Shown here in pieces: positions 1 through 11,569 of a DNA stretch of 64,000 nt. Origin of the DNA: Fragum whitleyi. Taxonomy: Eukaryota; Mollusca; Bivalvia; Cardiida; Cardiidae. The DNA is taken from positions 51,636,258 to 51,700,257 of the forward strand of contig OX411552.1 of NCBI GenBank assembly GCA_948146395.1. The letters run 5' to 3'. The notes beneath the pieces were generated by a model. It saw only the letters and a list, made by a program, of their open reading frames with translations, had not been told where the DNA came from and did not search any database. The translations under genes were made by a program, and so were the position numbers. How positions within the stretch are numbered: the first letter of the stretch is position 1; every line of letters begins with the position of its first letter.

Positions 1-197
1 TATAAAATGTACATTGTTTTGATTTCTATTCAATTTTCCGGAAAATCGGTTTCCTCGTTTTAGGTTAAAGGGTTAGTATTACTGTATTTTTTCTATTTTT
101 TTTTCATAAAAGTATAAAAAAATATTTCAGAATATTGATAACATCTTCAAACAAAAAGGGGGATAGAAATCCTTATAAAATTTACAATGATTTAGGG

Positions 198-318
198 GGA
201 ACGAGTTGACCGAGGAAAAATCGATTGGGGAACGAGTTGACTATTTCAGGGGAACGAGTTGACCAAAATCGCCACGAGTTGACAGAGGAACGAGTTGACT
301 GAGGAACGAGTTGACTGG
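198..318. repeat. Short degenerate array of GGAACGAGTTGAC
   Basis: The core AACGAGTTGAC, or a one-base variant, occurs six times in about 120 bases, usually preceded by GGGG or GAGG. Copies are 13 to 38 bases apart, so this is an irregular minisatellite rather than a clean tandem repeat. The reverse strand is open through it (182-445) and translates to repeated LVPxST/QLV peptides, which is a side effect of the repeat and not a gene. Function unknown. Confidence 0.75.
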
Positions 319-319
319 C

Positions 320-1100
320 ACCCAAATGTAATAGTCCCCTGTAACCTAAATGCCGTATGCATAGATTTGTACTATTCTTTCGTCTTTTTATATCGTTACC
401 CGCATTACTCGTGAAAAAGCACTTCAAATCAACTTGTTTTCGCATAAAAAGTTGCTGAATATACTATTTGAATGGGAAGTCAAGCAAAAAGGGGCCATCT
501 GACACTTTTTCGTATAATTTTTGGGCCTAAAACCCACTGTAAGATCGCCATTTTGCATCTTTTTGAACACAAGTTACGTGCTTATTTCTTTCTTTCTTTG
601 CCTCTTTCGACTAGATCTGAAAGGAAATAACATTTTCAAAGACGTAAGACTGCAAATTGACGCAAATAATCTAATCAATCAATAGCAAGCGCATAGTTTT
701 ATAAGTGCAGAATACATAATAGGGACTCTCTGGGAAGGGGGGGGGGTGCGCAAGGGTTTTTTGCTCAATTTATGTAAAAAAATTATGATGCATTTGGTTT
801 TATAATACTAGCAAAGGTGATAAATATATTTGTGCGTTTAAAGCTGCTCTATAAAGGAAATTATTTTTATCAAAATGCGCCATTTTGGCGAAGAAAAAAT
901 AGAAAATCGCACCCCATGAAACGATAGGGGCTAATTTAAGCCAAAACTCGTTATCAGTTGTTTTTAAAAGCGACATTTTGTAATTTTTTTGTAAATTGTG
1001 ACGCGAAAGAGACACTTCTCGTTGTACAATGCGGGTTAGATTATATTTTTGCGTTGTTTGGGCGCTTTTTTAAAGCAGTAAACCACTTTTTCCGATCGAA
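320..1100. other. No gene seen
   Basis: AT-rich sequence with a CTTT-rich patch near 585-600 and a G-run at 738-747. Open frames here are short and show no recognisable domain. Confidence 0.5.
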
Positions 1101-1103
1101 CCG

Positions 1104-2010
1104 GGCAAAGGGTTATCTGCTCGTATGCCTAGACCTAGTCGACCAATTACCTTAAAACGTTAAGCAGCAGTCTGTAACATATTTCTGTATGTGAATATGA
1201 TATAAAAACGATAGTTAGGAGATAAAAAAACGGTAATTAGTTTCAATTAAATGTCATATAGTAAGAAAAAGAACGATCCAATTTTTATAAAGATAAGAGT
1301 TATTTTACGCCCAGATTTCTTAGAAATGGATCTTAAAACTTGAATTTGGAACTATACTGTATCCCGTCAAGAGGACGGGATATATCCTGGTCGAAACCGC
1401 TACTTTGATTATATCTAAACGCAAATCGGCAGCTTTCTAGGGCGGAAAACAGCGCTTTGTTGATCGGATAGTGATAAGGGTTATCATTACATTTACAAAA
1501 ATCTATTTGACCAAATGCTATCAAACTTGCAGAAAAAAGTGTGGAATATTTATCCGCAAAAGAAAAAAATAATTGCAAGCAATTCTGACCATAAAAAAAA
1601 TAATTTGATGTATTTTTTTTCAGCAAACGCGTTTAAATAAGTTTAAGGATAAGGGTTATTTCCATATAAAATACAATTCATTACTAAAATTTTCAGGAAA
1701 ATCTTTCATGGAAAAAATAGTTACAGACTGTAAGACACTTTGATCAGAACATTGGGTCGATTAAGCTATCAAATGATAGCACAACGCATGGTTCCGCACG
1801 CATATGTGTATTATTTGGTCCTAACGGCGCCAAGGATAAGGGTCTATTTTCTCCTTATCTATTTCACCGAACCCATTAAATTTTTCTATGAAAGTCATCA
1901 ATATTTAGTTGCGTAAGTTGATATATGATTTACGATTAATTGTTTAAAAAATAGTCACGATCACTAAAAGGTGTCAAAAATGCTAATTTTCGGGTAAGGA
2001 TAAGGGTTAT
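1104..2010. repeat. Phased array of GATAAGGGTTAT boxes
   Basis: A box close to GGATAAGGGTTAT recurs at about 1104 (as CAAAGGGTTATC), 1292 (GATAAGAGTTAT), 1473, 1648, 1835 (GATAAGGGTCTAT) and 1999. The start-to-start spacings are about 188, 181, 175, 187 and 164 bases. DNA between boxes is not obviously similar by eye. The pattern resembles an old, strongly diverged satellite in which only a core motif is kept, or a row of protein-binding sites. No coding potential is visible. Confidence 0.6.
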
Positions 2011-2999
2011 GTGTAACGGAAGTTAATTACGGATAGAAGGAACTGATTTTCAAGTACATTACAATTTTGAAAAATATTAAGAATAAACCTCTGAAGTGAA
2101 AAAGTTATAGGAAAAGAGTCTAAATTGCACTCATATTCCACTTTTTTAATACCGAACACTTTTGTTTATAAATGCAGAGTTTCCTAACCCGACTCTTTTT
2201 CCATGTAAACTTCTGATGACCAAGTAAAGGGATATGACCATATCTCAGTACGTATATTACATAACCGGCTGAAAAATTGAAATTTTCTCAGAATAAGATA
2301 TTTCTATGATTTGATGCTTAAAGAATGAATTTAATGAACATTTTATTTTCTCTTTATAGACCTTTACGGTCCCGCTATTACTTTACGACCCAACTCCAAT
2401 ATCTAGGGAAAAAAACACAAAAACACACTGTATGCTCTGTAGTTGGAATGACAAATCTAGAATTCTTCGGGTCATTTTGATGACGAAAAAATGCATGAAT
2501 GTTCTAAAATAAAAATCGGGCCTAAAAATTTAATTCAGAGACGAGTCGTTTCGGGTAGTTATTGATTCAATTCATTAGATGATTACGGTACTCAAACACA
2601 CTGTTTTATTTGCATATTTTTCATTTTTTTAATTACCTTTATATTTTGTGTGTCTTTGCAATTTTATTAAAATAGAAGTTGGTTCATCTTTTCAGTGGAT
2701 ATATGCATATGAGGTCGTACAAAACGATTTTCAAAAGGTGATCAAATTAATTTCGGGGAGGAGGGGGGCATGTTTTTAAATCAATTTATTTTGTTTTAAA
2801 ATGCTAAAAAATTCACATTTTACTGTGTCACACTAGAAACCAAAGTCTAAATTTTGAACATCGACTGCAAAAACTTGTAAAAACTGCCATTATTTCCGAT
2901 TTAATACTGCATTTCTGTGTTTATACTTTTTGCACATATGCAAGTCTGATTTTTCTCCATCTTTCGTACTTTCGTATAATCGCTATATAATTCAGAAAC
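2011..2999. other. No gene seen
   Basis: AT-rich DNA without an open frame over 60 codons and without a repeat I can recognise, apart from a G-rich patch at 2755-2768. Confidence 0.5.
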
Positions 3000-3002
3000 T
3001 TA

Positions 3003-4605
3003 TGGCCCTGTCACACCTCAACGTTTTAGCCAGCGTGTGCCTAACGCGTTGGAGGAAACAACTAAGTCTGTAAAACGTCGGCATACGCTGACCTACATTT
3101 TCTTTTTGTCCATTCACGACGCGCTTTTAGCGTGTTCATAGCGAGTTTGAACGTGTGAGTAACGCATGAGAAACTTGTCCAGAACGTGTTGATAGCGTAT
3201 GTCAGCGTATACCAACGTTCTTGAGCGTGTGTCCAACGTTCTCGTAACGTCCTCGGAACGTGCTAAGCGTGTTTGTAACGCTTGTAATGACAATATAAAT
3301 TCTGCTAGAAGTTACCACTTCAAATTCACTCTTTTGGTATATAAACAGGCCTTCGGCCACTATGCATAATCAAATTCAAAGTATATTGGTTCATGGAAAA
3401 GAAAAATAGGAAAAAACTGAAAGAAAAATACACTGGCACCTGTGACATATTAAAACATGCATATAACAAGCTTAAAAGATTACAGGCTGATTGAAGCTTC
3501 TGAGAATTTTTACTCGAAAATTATTGCGGAATGGTAAGAAACTACTTGTCATAATACACTCCTTTCTTTCTCAAAATGCTCTACCATATAGGGTGACTTT
3601 ACTTCAAAATTATACCAACTTTTGATTCCCGTCTACAACCTCTATCTATCTTGACTAGCTAGTCTTATATTTATGGAGAAAAAGTGTACCAAATATCAAA
3701 CTTGTGGTACATATAATAGAGACAAATTTTCTGAATAGAACAGAATAGTGTAAAACACTTCTTGTATTGTATCGATGTACTTTTTTTTTTTGATATATTG
3801 ATAATGATAAAATAATACGAATAATGTGTAAAGTATTTCGCAAACGTATTGCTTTTCTGACCAAAGAGCAGACGCACAAGCTATAAACGCACTGTTTAAT
3901 ACACATTTAGGCAACATTCTCCACCTCGACAATTAAAGGAATTACGAAAATCCGTGGAGGAAGTATTTAAATACTTTTCAAGTAAGAATCATTTATATGG
4001 AAGAAAAGACAAGAAGCTTAAAGAGAATGCTACTTATAATCGAGTCGTTCTTAGACTGGTCATGAGGAAACATACAGATATATACATGTAAAGTGTCATA
4101 CACACGTACATGCACGTATACATTTATTTACGACAACCTGGTGGTAGAACTTCAAGACGAATATGCAGCGGAACTTTTACATTTTCGTTGAATACCGAAA
4201 CGCTGTCATACGCCAGAAACACGCTGTGAACACGCTGGCAACGCGCTAGCACACGTTCCCTGTACGCTCGAGACACGCTAGAAGCACGTTAAACTCTGGA
4301 CGAACGTGTTTATAGCATGTCCGTAGCGTATTTGAACGAGCTCCTAGCGTGTCTCTAGCGTGCTGAGAGTGTTCGGAACGTGTGCGGAGCGTGTTTCAAC
4401 ACGTTCGGCACACGCTGAGAAATTTTGAGCATGCACAAAATTTTATGAGATACTCAGCGTATCGCAACGTGTGCCAACGTGTTACAGCGTGCCGATAGCG
4501 TCTGCAGAACGCGTCCATAACGTACCCGACGTGTTCGCAGCGTGTTATGAAAAATCCAATACGTTCCGCACACGCTGGCTAAAACGTTAAGGTTTGACAG
4601 CCCTA
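3003..4605. mobile_element. PIF/Harbinger-like non-autonomous element with CGTGT subterminal arrays
   Basis: The ends are inverted repeats of about 45 bases sharing the perfect core AACGTTTTAGCCAGCGTGTG, with outermost bases TGGCCCTGTC on the left and GACAGCCCTA on the right. Both ends are flanked by TTA (3000-3002 and 4606-4608), a 3-bp duplication typical of PIF/Harbinger transposons. Inside each end (3030-3290 and 4190-4560) are dozens of variants of AACGTGT/AGCGTGT, reading mainly one way in the left arm and both ways in the right arm. The middle 900 bases hold no transposase frame, so the element would depend on a transposase supplied elsewhere. The superfamily is inferred from duplication length and terminal form only. 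Confidence 0.75.
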
Positions 4606-4739
4606 TTAGTTATTCCAACACTCCGACTTGCACTACCGGATTATTGTCGTCGGACTATATTTATATGCCATTTTATACACTGCACGTGCACCCAAGTTAA
4701 GTATGACTATATAAGGCGGGTTCCCTAGCCTGTGTGCCT

Positions 4740-4985
4740 TCCCAGCAAGCATGAAATTTTGGGGCCCAAATGGGCAGAATATTGGCAAAAGAGTGTGATA
4801 TGGGCCATGTGGGTCGCGTATGTAAAACAATTGCCCATGTAGGGCCCTCATAGGACCCATGTGATTATTTTCGTCGTGTATGTGGGATTCACATGGACAG
4901 ATTGGGAGCAAAATATCTTACGGGGCCCATATGGGTCCCTTACTGAAAAGATTGCCCATAAAGGGCCCATGAATGGCCCATTAAA
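4740..4985. repeat. GGGCCCATATGGG palindromic repeat
   Basis: Multiple overlapping short palindromes built on GGGCCCATATGGG, CCCATGTAGGGCCC and related words occur in about 245 bases. Open frames on both strands here mirror each other (4633-5030 minus, 4861-5175 plus), as expected for a palindromic repeat rather than for genes. A related sequence lies at 29,315-29,775. Confidence 0.6.
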
Positions 4986-5434
4986 CCTAAAACTTGCGAA
5001 GTTTGTCAGTGACAGTCTTTTTTCTAACATTTTTTATGTATTTTTAATAGCTTTATGGTTTATACTAAATGAAAAGTTTTACCACACAATGCAAACCAAA
5101 AACATAAATCTGCACATAATTGGTATACATTTCTATCAAATATTTTCATCCTCATTCAGTTCTTTCTTCATATAGCCAGATGAAAATTTCTTGAATAGTA
5201 AATGAAGACTTTTACAATGGGCCGAGCAACGTCTATCATAATTATAGTTCGGGTATTTGAATGAATATCTTAGTTATGGAATTATGACGAAAAATGAAAT
5301 ACCGAAGATATAACAAAGGTTACATCGGAAGGGTGAGTGAATTATTTTTTATTTACAAAAGTATATTTTTTTGTTTGTAATATGGTATTTAAAAAAATTG
5401 AAAAAAATGCGTGTACGCCTTTTTTCAACTAAAA

Positions 5435-5573
5435 CTGCCCTGGGCTCAGGATGTAAGAGCGTTTCGCGAGCGCTTTGAGAGGATACCCCGCTTTGCTAGT
5501 GCACATACGTGCAAAGCGAGGTAATTATTTCGAAAGCCCTTCGCTAACGTTTTCATCCTGAACGCAGGGTAGT
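5435..5573. repeat. CTGCGTTCAGGATG fold-back repeat, copy 1
   Basis: It begins CTGCCCTGGGCTCAGGATG and ends CATCCTGAACGCAGGGTAG, which are inverted repeats of each other, with GTGCAAAGCGAGGTA in the interior. Three further copies with the same plan lie at 27,469-27,592, 27,711-27,845 and 30,129-30,245. This looks like a family of small (about 120-140 bp) non-autonomous fold-back elements. No flanking duplication could be fixed by eye. Confidence 0.65.
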
Positions 5574-6837
5574 TTGTACACCACTGACTCTTGTTATTCA
5601 TTCAACACATTTGAAAAAAAAAAAAAAAAAAACAAGAAAAAAATGATGGAAAAGAATGTATCAAAATTTTATGTTTCACCACCAAGATTTAAAAAGATAT
5701 TGTAAAAATCAAATGATATTGAAAAGTAGGCGAAAGTGCATTAAGTTGTTATAATAGACTTTTAAATTATGTAAATAACAAATTTTGTTCTTGTTCGAAG
5801 CTTATTTGCTAGTCATCAACATGTGTGATATATTAGTTTTTCATTAAATGTATATTTTCTGTTTCAAGGTTGCCATACATACGAACCCGGACATACATAA
5901 ATAAATAGAGTATAGATACTTTAGAGCAGTCAACTTACTGGAGCCCAGAAACAAAAAAAAATTTTACTTTGTACAATTTTACGAAAATGAGAAGAAGCAG
6001 AATTTTAAAACCCTAATCATCCTCTGCATTTCAATATATCCAGTGCTATTCATTTTGTTCAAGATTGAATTTTAGACTAGGCGGCATTTTCTGTACGAGG
6101 CTTATATTTCGACTTGGTTCAACATACCTGCCAGAAAAGGTCTGACTGCTGAAATGCAATCTTTAGACCTTCCTGGACACGGCCAGCCACGTTGTAATAT
6201 TATTTTGTGGTATACAACTTTTGTTACGGGCCCTTTTTTAGTCATGCCATAAGCGCTAATTATGAAAGAAAATAGTGACTAACGAACACAAGTACTTATT
6301 ATAAACAACATTTGTTCAAAATGGTTTCCCTTGAAAAAGGTTTGTTTTAAACCGAAACTATTCGGGAATAAAATTAATTAAATCAACTTTGAAGTTTGAT
6401 CTCTCTTTATCTCTATTAAATACCATGTAAGAAATTTTTGATCCAAATATATGAGTTCTTATAATTGGTCATTGAGAATTGTAGATAAACCGACAATATA
6501 CGCAATTCTGAATACGCTTATACGAGGACAAACAATATTTTTTCATCTGTTAATTCACCCACCCACCACTTTAAAACGAATATATGACTTTTTGCAGCTT
6601 TCTGAAAAAAAAGTGCATTTACGTATTTACCTTATTTAAAGTTAATTGATAGCTTTTTAGGCTCCATTATCTTTTCGAGATAAATGTAATTAAGCATTTG
6701 TGTAATGTACGCAGAGGAATGCTGATAAAATCTCAAATTATATAAAAGTTTTTTAATACTCAATGATTCGTGTATTTGGAGATATTTCTTAATAATATAT
6801 TTTGCATTTTTACTCCTTAGCACAATCGTTACTCTAC
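5574..6837. other. No gene seen
   Basis: AT-rich DNA with a poly-A run near 5614-5632 and small unrelated open frames (6451-6639 plus, 6632-6823 minus) that show no domain and have low-complexity composition. Confidence 0.5.
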
Positions 6838-6882
6838 TTAATCATATATATATATATATATATATATACCCCGCTATATATA

Positions 6883-6915
6883 TAGACAAATTTTCGCCTT
6901 TTTAGACAACTTCGC

Positions 6916-7001
<86 letters not shown>

Positions 7002-7034
7002 GCGAAGTTGTCTAAAAAGGCGAAAATTTGTCTA
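6883..7034. repeat. Perfect 38-bp inverted repeat around (TA)n
   Basis: The arm at 6883-6920 is the exact reverse complement of 6997-7034 (key words TTCGCCTTTTTAGACAAC and GGCGAAGTTGTC). Between them lie 76 bases of pure TA. A shorter (TA)n with the interruption CCCCGC lies just outside at 6844-6882. The structure could form a cruciform. It may be a tiny palindromic element sitting in a TA microsatellite, or a microsatellite expanding inside a palindrome. Confidence 0.9.
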
Positions 7035-7087
7035 TCCGACTAGCATTTGTACAACATATAGAATTGTGCTTGATCACAGTGATAATT

Positions 7088-7110
7088 GGTGAACGAAATT
7101 TTCGTTCACC
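7088..7110. repeat. 23-base perfect hairpin
   Basis: GGTGAACGAAA and TTTCGTTCACC are perfect complements separated by a single T. It lies 54 bases beyond the TA-centred inverted repeat. Possibly the end of a small element; function unknown. Confidence 0.7.
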
Positions 7111-7302
7111 AGTGTTATATACCGTGTATGGAAAATCCTGTAGGATCTTAATAGGTTTTAAATAAAGCAGTACCTCTTTAGATTCAATTTAGTATCTCTA
7201 GATACTTCTCTCTACAAAATCACTATTTATTTCGTTAAATGCATGATACTAGTATTCTTCATCAAGTGAAGATAATGAAAATTACACTTTAAAAACACAA
7301 AA

Positions 7303-7515
7303 TTATCTTGGAATGTCTATGCGAGCGAATTTTTGATCGGCGTAAGATTCTCGAGACTTGAGAGCAAAAACAAAGTTTGTGTCTGTTACACTGTATAGAC
7401 AGATACTATGTTTTGGATTTAAACCTTCGCTATTGCAACTTGTAGTAATTTGCCGGAAACGTGTGTTTATTGAGGTCGTGAACTCTTGAACTTCTACACA
7501 CCCCTGATTGGCCAT
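7303..7515 (-). CDS. Possible small protein or exon, unrecognised
   Basis: On the minus strand a frame beginning MANQGCVEVQ runs 70 codons to a TAA stop; six more in-frame codons lie upstream with another ATG. Unlike most frames here it is not low-complexity: it has mixed polar and hydrophobic residues, three Cys, and a plausible globular pattern (for example FVFALKSRESYADQKFARI). I recognise no family, see no flanking splice sites that would decide an exon, and find no poly-A signal clearly linked to it. It may be a chance frame. Confidence 0.15.
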   Translation of the reverse strand: MANQGCVEVQEFTTSINTRFRQITTSCNSEGLNPKHSICLYSVTDTNFVFALKSRESYADQKFARIDIPR

Positions 7516-7535
7516 ACTACACCTGATGACCAACT

Positions 7536-8759
7536 ACGATTTAACCTGCCTTCTTATGAATGAATACTTTGCTTATAAGTTACGAAAGTTCAAGTTTACA
7601 AACGAATGGAATGTTCCTGCCGTATTTCTCCTATTAAACACGCCCGAGCGCGATGCAAAACGTCGTGGAGGCGCTATTATTTCAGACTATTTTACTTAAT
7701 TAAAAAAAATTCATATTTTGGTACCTAAGAGAAGCAAACTGTTAACATGTTCGTAATTATCGATTGAAATACGTACGCTACCCAATACGCTTTTCTATTT
7801 ATAGGCTATAGATTTAAAAAATAAAATAAAATGTTAGCTAATGAATTGTAATTCTGTCATTTAAAGTCATCTATCGAAATACGGTCACCCTCGACCATTA
7901 ATTGCAGCTTTCAAAAGCAAGTGACTGTGTTAGCAGAAGCCGAGATTATTATTATTGTTATTATTTGTACAAGATAGGGAGTTCCAGACGATGCAATATT
8001 CAATGTTCCGCTACCGATGGACAAAACGGTCTAATAAATCATTACATATTCACGTATGAAATAAAAAATCCTGTATTAAATTCTAAAATTTCGTGATGTG
8101 TAAATGCAAGTGTTTCGTAGTGAAAACACAACACGTCTGGAGCTAGCTGGGTCACAGCGTGTCGGCAACCTTTGAAGTCCCCAGATTCTTGCAAGCGGCG
8201 ACGTCGCTTTTGAAATAAGTCACACACGAGATTTTACGGGGGTTTTCCTATTTTATCAGTATGAATTGTGACTAGGATTTAATCATTTGTCTCGGATATT
8301 TTGTATATTTGCAGAAGGTGAAATGATTTCAGAAATATTTTCGTAACAACGAAAGGGGATTTTGTTCGCATGTGACTTACGAAGAATTACGAGAAACAGT
8401 TTTAATTTTGTGTTAAATTTTAACCTTTCGCGCTTCCGGAAGACTGCGCGATTTAGGACGCGCTAGTTTTTCAGATGTTGAACGATCTTTTAATGACGCA
8501 ACCAGCCTTATCCTGATAGGAATTTAAGATAGTTAACCCACAATCTATTGAACATAACGTCGTGGAGTAGCAGCTATTGAAATTAAATTCGAGACCGGAT
8601 TTTTCACCACGGACCGTGGACGGTTGGATGTTGTTGATCGTATAGTCAAGGGCCTGGGAATCGTATTTATGGGGGAGCGCGTTTATTAGGGAGGGCGCGT
8701 CTAAAAGGTGAATACGGTATATTTAGTCCAAATTCTCACTGAAACATAAACACGCACCA
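7536..8759. other. No gene seen
   Basis: No recognisable coding or repeat content. Short frames at 7902-8096 and 8042-8227 overlap on opposite strands and look like chance. Confidence 0.5.
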
Positions 8760-8792
8760 CTTGACCGTGACCAACCTTGATATGAAGTATAA

Positions 8793-8870
8793 CGTCGATT
8801 TTCTTCCAAAACCTCGTACCTACAGCTTTTAAAAAGCTGTAGTTACGAGGTTTTGGCAGAAAACCGACGA
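8793..8870. repeat. 78-base palindrome, copy 1
   Basis: A long hairpin whose halves read CCAAAACCTCGTA...CTACAGCTTTT and AAAAGCTGTAG...TACGAGGTTTTGG, bounded by CGTCG and CGACG. Weaker complementarity may extend the stem outward to about 8760-8915 (GACCGTGACC against GGTCACGCG). A second, more diverged copy lies at 13,510-13,592, so this is a dispersed repeat. Confidence 0.8.
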
Positions 8871-9008
8871 TAATTTAACCCATTGCATATTATGGTCACG
8901 CGATAACCGCGATATTGTAAATAAACACTGGATCAAACCATGTTATTGAAAACAGTGTTCATATCAATTGGCTGTCTTTATTATACTGGAAAAACATGCA
9001 GTTGTATA

Positions 9009-9083
9009 TCGGAGTGGCGTAGTCGAGTGGATAAGGACGACAGAATTTTGACCATGCGGTCCGAGTTCGATTCTGCATTGCGA
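9009..9083 (+). other. tRNA-like relic (Pol III box A/B)
   Basis: TGGCGTAGTCGAGTGG resembles an internal A box and AGTTCGATTCT, about 40 bases on, resembles a B box. The sequence does not fold into a good cloverleaf: the T stem and acceptor pairs are poor. It is more likely a tRNA-derived SINE head or decayed tRNA pseudogene than a working gene. Confidence 0.3.
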
Positions 9084-9555
9084 CATGAAAATTAACTTTT
9101 TCAATTTATACATTTAATGGCATTTTTTTTTGAAAAATTATGTTAATTGTTGTGCTAATTTTGAAGACGCTTCAAAGGCTATTTGTATTATTTGGCCTGA
9201 AAACATAGATACTATATTTACTTCACCGTGGGGATGAATATAAAGGCCAGCTTAGATAGAGCCTGAAACTGCGATTTGGATATTTGAAGATTCAAAATCC
9301 AAAAGATTTCACGCTGATAAATGGAATGCACTAGCAAAAGCAATTGTAGACCAGAGGCTATTGTTTCATGATTCGAAATTTTGTCGTATAGAATCGATAA
9401 AGCTTTCTCCGAATGGTATAATCCTGTATATTTAATCTTATGATACATACATAAAAAATAAAGAAACACATAGAAAAGAAATTCATTTGCGTGTATTTGA
9501 TAATGTAAAAAATACTTAATTTTCTCAAAAAAAAAAACAATAACAAAATCTGGCG

Positions 9556-9636
9556 ATGACAGGATACGAACCGGGAGCGTTTTGTTTACAATAAGTCGAT
9601 AGTCTAGCATACGTATCCACTGAGCCATCGCAGTCA
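9556..9636 (-). other. tRNA-like relic, minus strand
   Basis: Read on the minus strand, GCGATGGCTCAGTGG contains a good A-box match and CGGTTCGTATCC a B-box match; the outer GCGATG pairs with CATCGC at the far end. The D and anticodon arms do not form cleanly and the T stem has mismatches, so this is best called a tRNA-like pseudogene or SINE head. It faces the tRNA-like sequence at 9009-9083 about 0.5 kb away. Confidence 0.35.
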
Positions 9637-9639
9637 TTT

Positions 9640-11564
9640 ACATACGTCACGGTATTTTAGATATATTATATCAAGTTCTTTTAAGGAAGTTAACATATTC
9701 GATAAGTAACCTGCACTACCTATAGAAAATATCGATACAACCGTCTACATGTTAACATTATCGCGTGCAATTTATACTTGTGTAATGTAAATATCTTCGG
9801 TTACGGGTATTTTTGAATCATACTACCCAAATCTCATTCCCTGTTTTTTTTTTTTGTTGTTGTTTTTTTTTTCGTTTCAAACAAGGCCGGAAAACAGGGG
9901 ATATAGCAATCTCGGTACCATTTTTTGTTAATATATGAATGTCGTAAATATATAAATAAATAAAATAATCAAATGAACAAATATCCCAACACGAGACCTA
10001 ATTTCAAATTTTAACATCGAATGGATTTTTTTTCAAAGTACTTGACATCGTAACTACAACTTATAGTAGCGCTTCTATCCCTCGGATGGCTCTAGAATTT
10101 CCTCAATACAATCATTCATCTATTTGTTTTGCCGTAAGTATGTAAAATATTACAAAAAAAAGAAATTTGGATTGTGAATCAATCGCCTGTGGACTGGAGC
10201 ACCTTTACCTTAACATGGAAATTGGTATTTCTCGCACCAGAACTATAATTAGCATACATCCGTACGTAGCTGCCATCTTCTACCCTCTTAGGTTTACGAT
10301 TATCCGCCGTTTGGTAGGAGCAATAGAATTTAAACAACGACTTTATTTGGACAATTCATTAGCTGTACAAAATACCTTCCTAAATAGATTTTATCGGATT
10401 GTTTTTTTTTTTTTTTTTAATTATTTTTTACGCAATGGCATCAGATGATTATTCTTTCACAAGACTGGATATTACCGAAAGAGACCAAAACCCTGTAATT
10501 ACAATTACGAAACAGCGGTCTTTTAATTCGGAGGATGGGGGGACCCCATTCAGGTCGTACCAGAGCCATAGCGGATAACGTTTTAAAGTTTATATGCAGA
10601 AAGACTGCTGTTTAATCTGCTAAAATATGGGTTCTGCATGTGGAAATTGAATTTCCTTTCTGACTGCTATTTTTTGAGTTAAGAAAAGAATCATTAGTCT
10701 AGACGCTATAGTTGCCTGTTTTCTTTTCTCTAGGCCCATCGCCATCTGTCTATCAGTCTGTCTCTGTCTGTCACTCTCTCTACCTTTCTTTTCCTCTCTT
10801 TCTCTTTCTTTGAATTTAGAATTTTGATGAGACACTTTCCCTTGATTATTTTTTACATTTATAATTTCTCTTTTCTTAACGAATTCAATATATCACTTTA
10901 GAATGCCAACAGATTCGTTCACCATCAGTACTTTCAGTGCTTTGATTTTAGAAATATTATTTGATAATACGCTGCTATACTGTTAGGATCATTGTTGTCA
11001 GATTATAAGAATTGGTCATAAGTATGCTTGGTGTACGAAGGGAACTTAAATTGACAGGAGATTTGAACGTATAAAAAGGATGCAATCTTGCTCTGATTCT
11101 AGCCTAAATCTTATTAAACAGTGATCTCCTTTTGTCGGATAGTGTGGATTGCTTACGAATGTGCTCATACAGATCCATGAAATTATCATATTGATCGTTG
11201 TTCGAAGTTCTTTCTAGAAAAAAAGGGATTTATTCAAATTATATCAGTTGAAAGAGCACACATAAGAAGTAGTTCAATATTTTATGAACGAGATAGTGTG
11301 CTTTAGGAACTCACACTCTCACATATTTATTAATCTATTTGTCGAAAATTAATACATCGTTATTGATTCTTCTTTTTAACTGATCAGTTATACATGGCAT
11401 GTCAGGCAGAAAGGTAGTTCTAAGTAAACCCACGACATGTCAGACAAAAAGAGACTTCTGAATGACCCCAAAAGTAACTAGCTCTTAGCATTAAAATTTT
11501 ATTCTATTCACCATTAGTTAACGCATGCTTTTACTGATTTGAAATTCATTTTGATTTTTATCTT
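9640..11564. other. No gene seen; pyrimidine-rich tract
   Basis: Apart from the SINE relic at 10,190-10,330 and a CT-rich low-complexity stretch at about 10,736-10,812, nothing recognisable is present. The minus-strand frame 10,620-10,835 is an artefact of the CT-rich tract. Confidence 0.5.
10190..10330 (-). repeat. Degenerate SINE relic
   Basis: Reading on the minus strand, GGATAATCGTAAACCTAAG, then GGTGCGAGAAATACCA, then GGTGCTCCAG follow in the same order and spacing as the body of the full-length SINEs at 14,080-14,351 and 29,792-30,063. The tRNA head and tail are not recognisable. This is an old, strongly diverged copy. Confidence 0.45.
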
Positions 11565-11569
11565 AACAA

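Noticed and set aside
4633..5175. Frames on both strands rich in GPY/MGP
   Set aside because: They mirror each other across the GGGCCCATATGGG palindromic repeat and carry no domain.
9218..9637. 139-codon minus-strand frame
   Set aside because: It starts inside a tRNA-like relic, is rich in Phe/Ile/Tyr from AT-rich sequence, and shows no domain.
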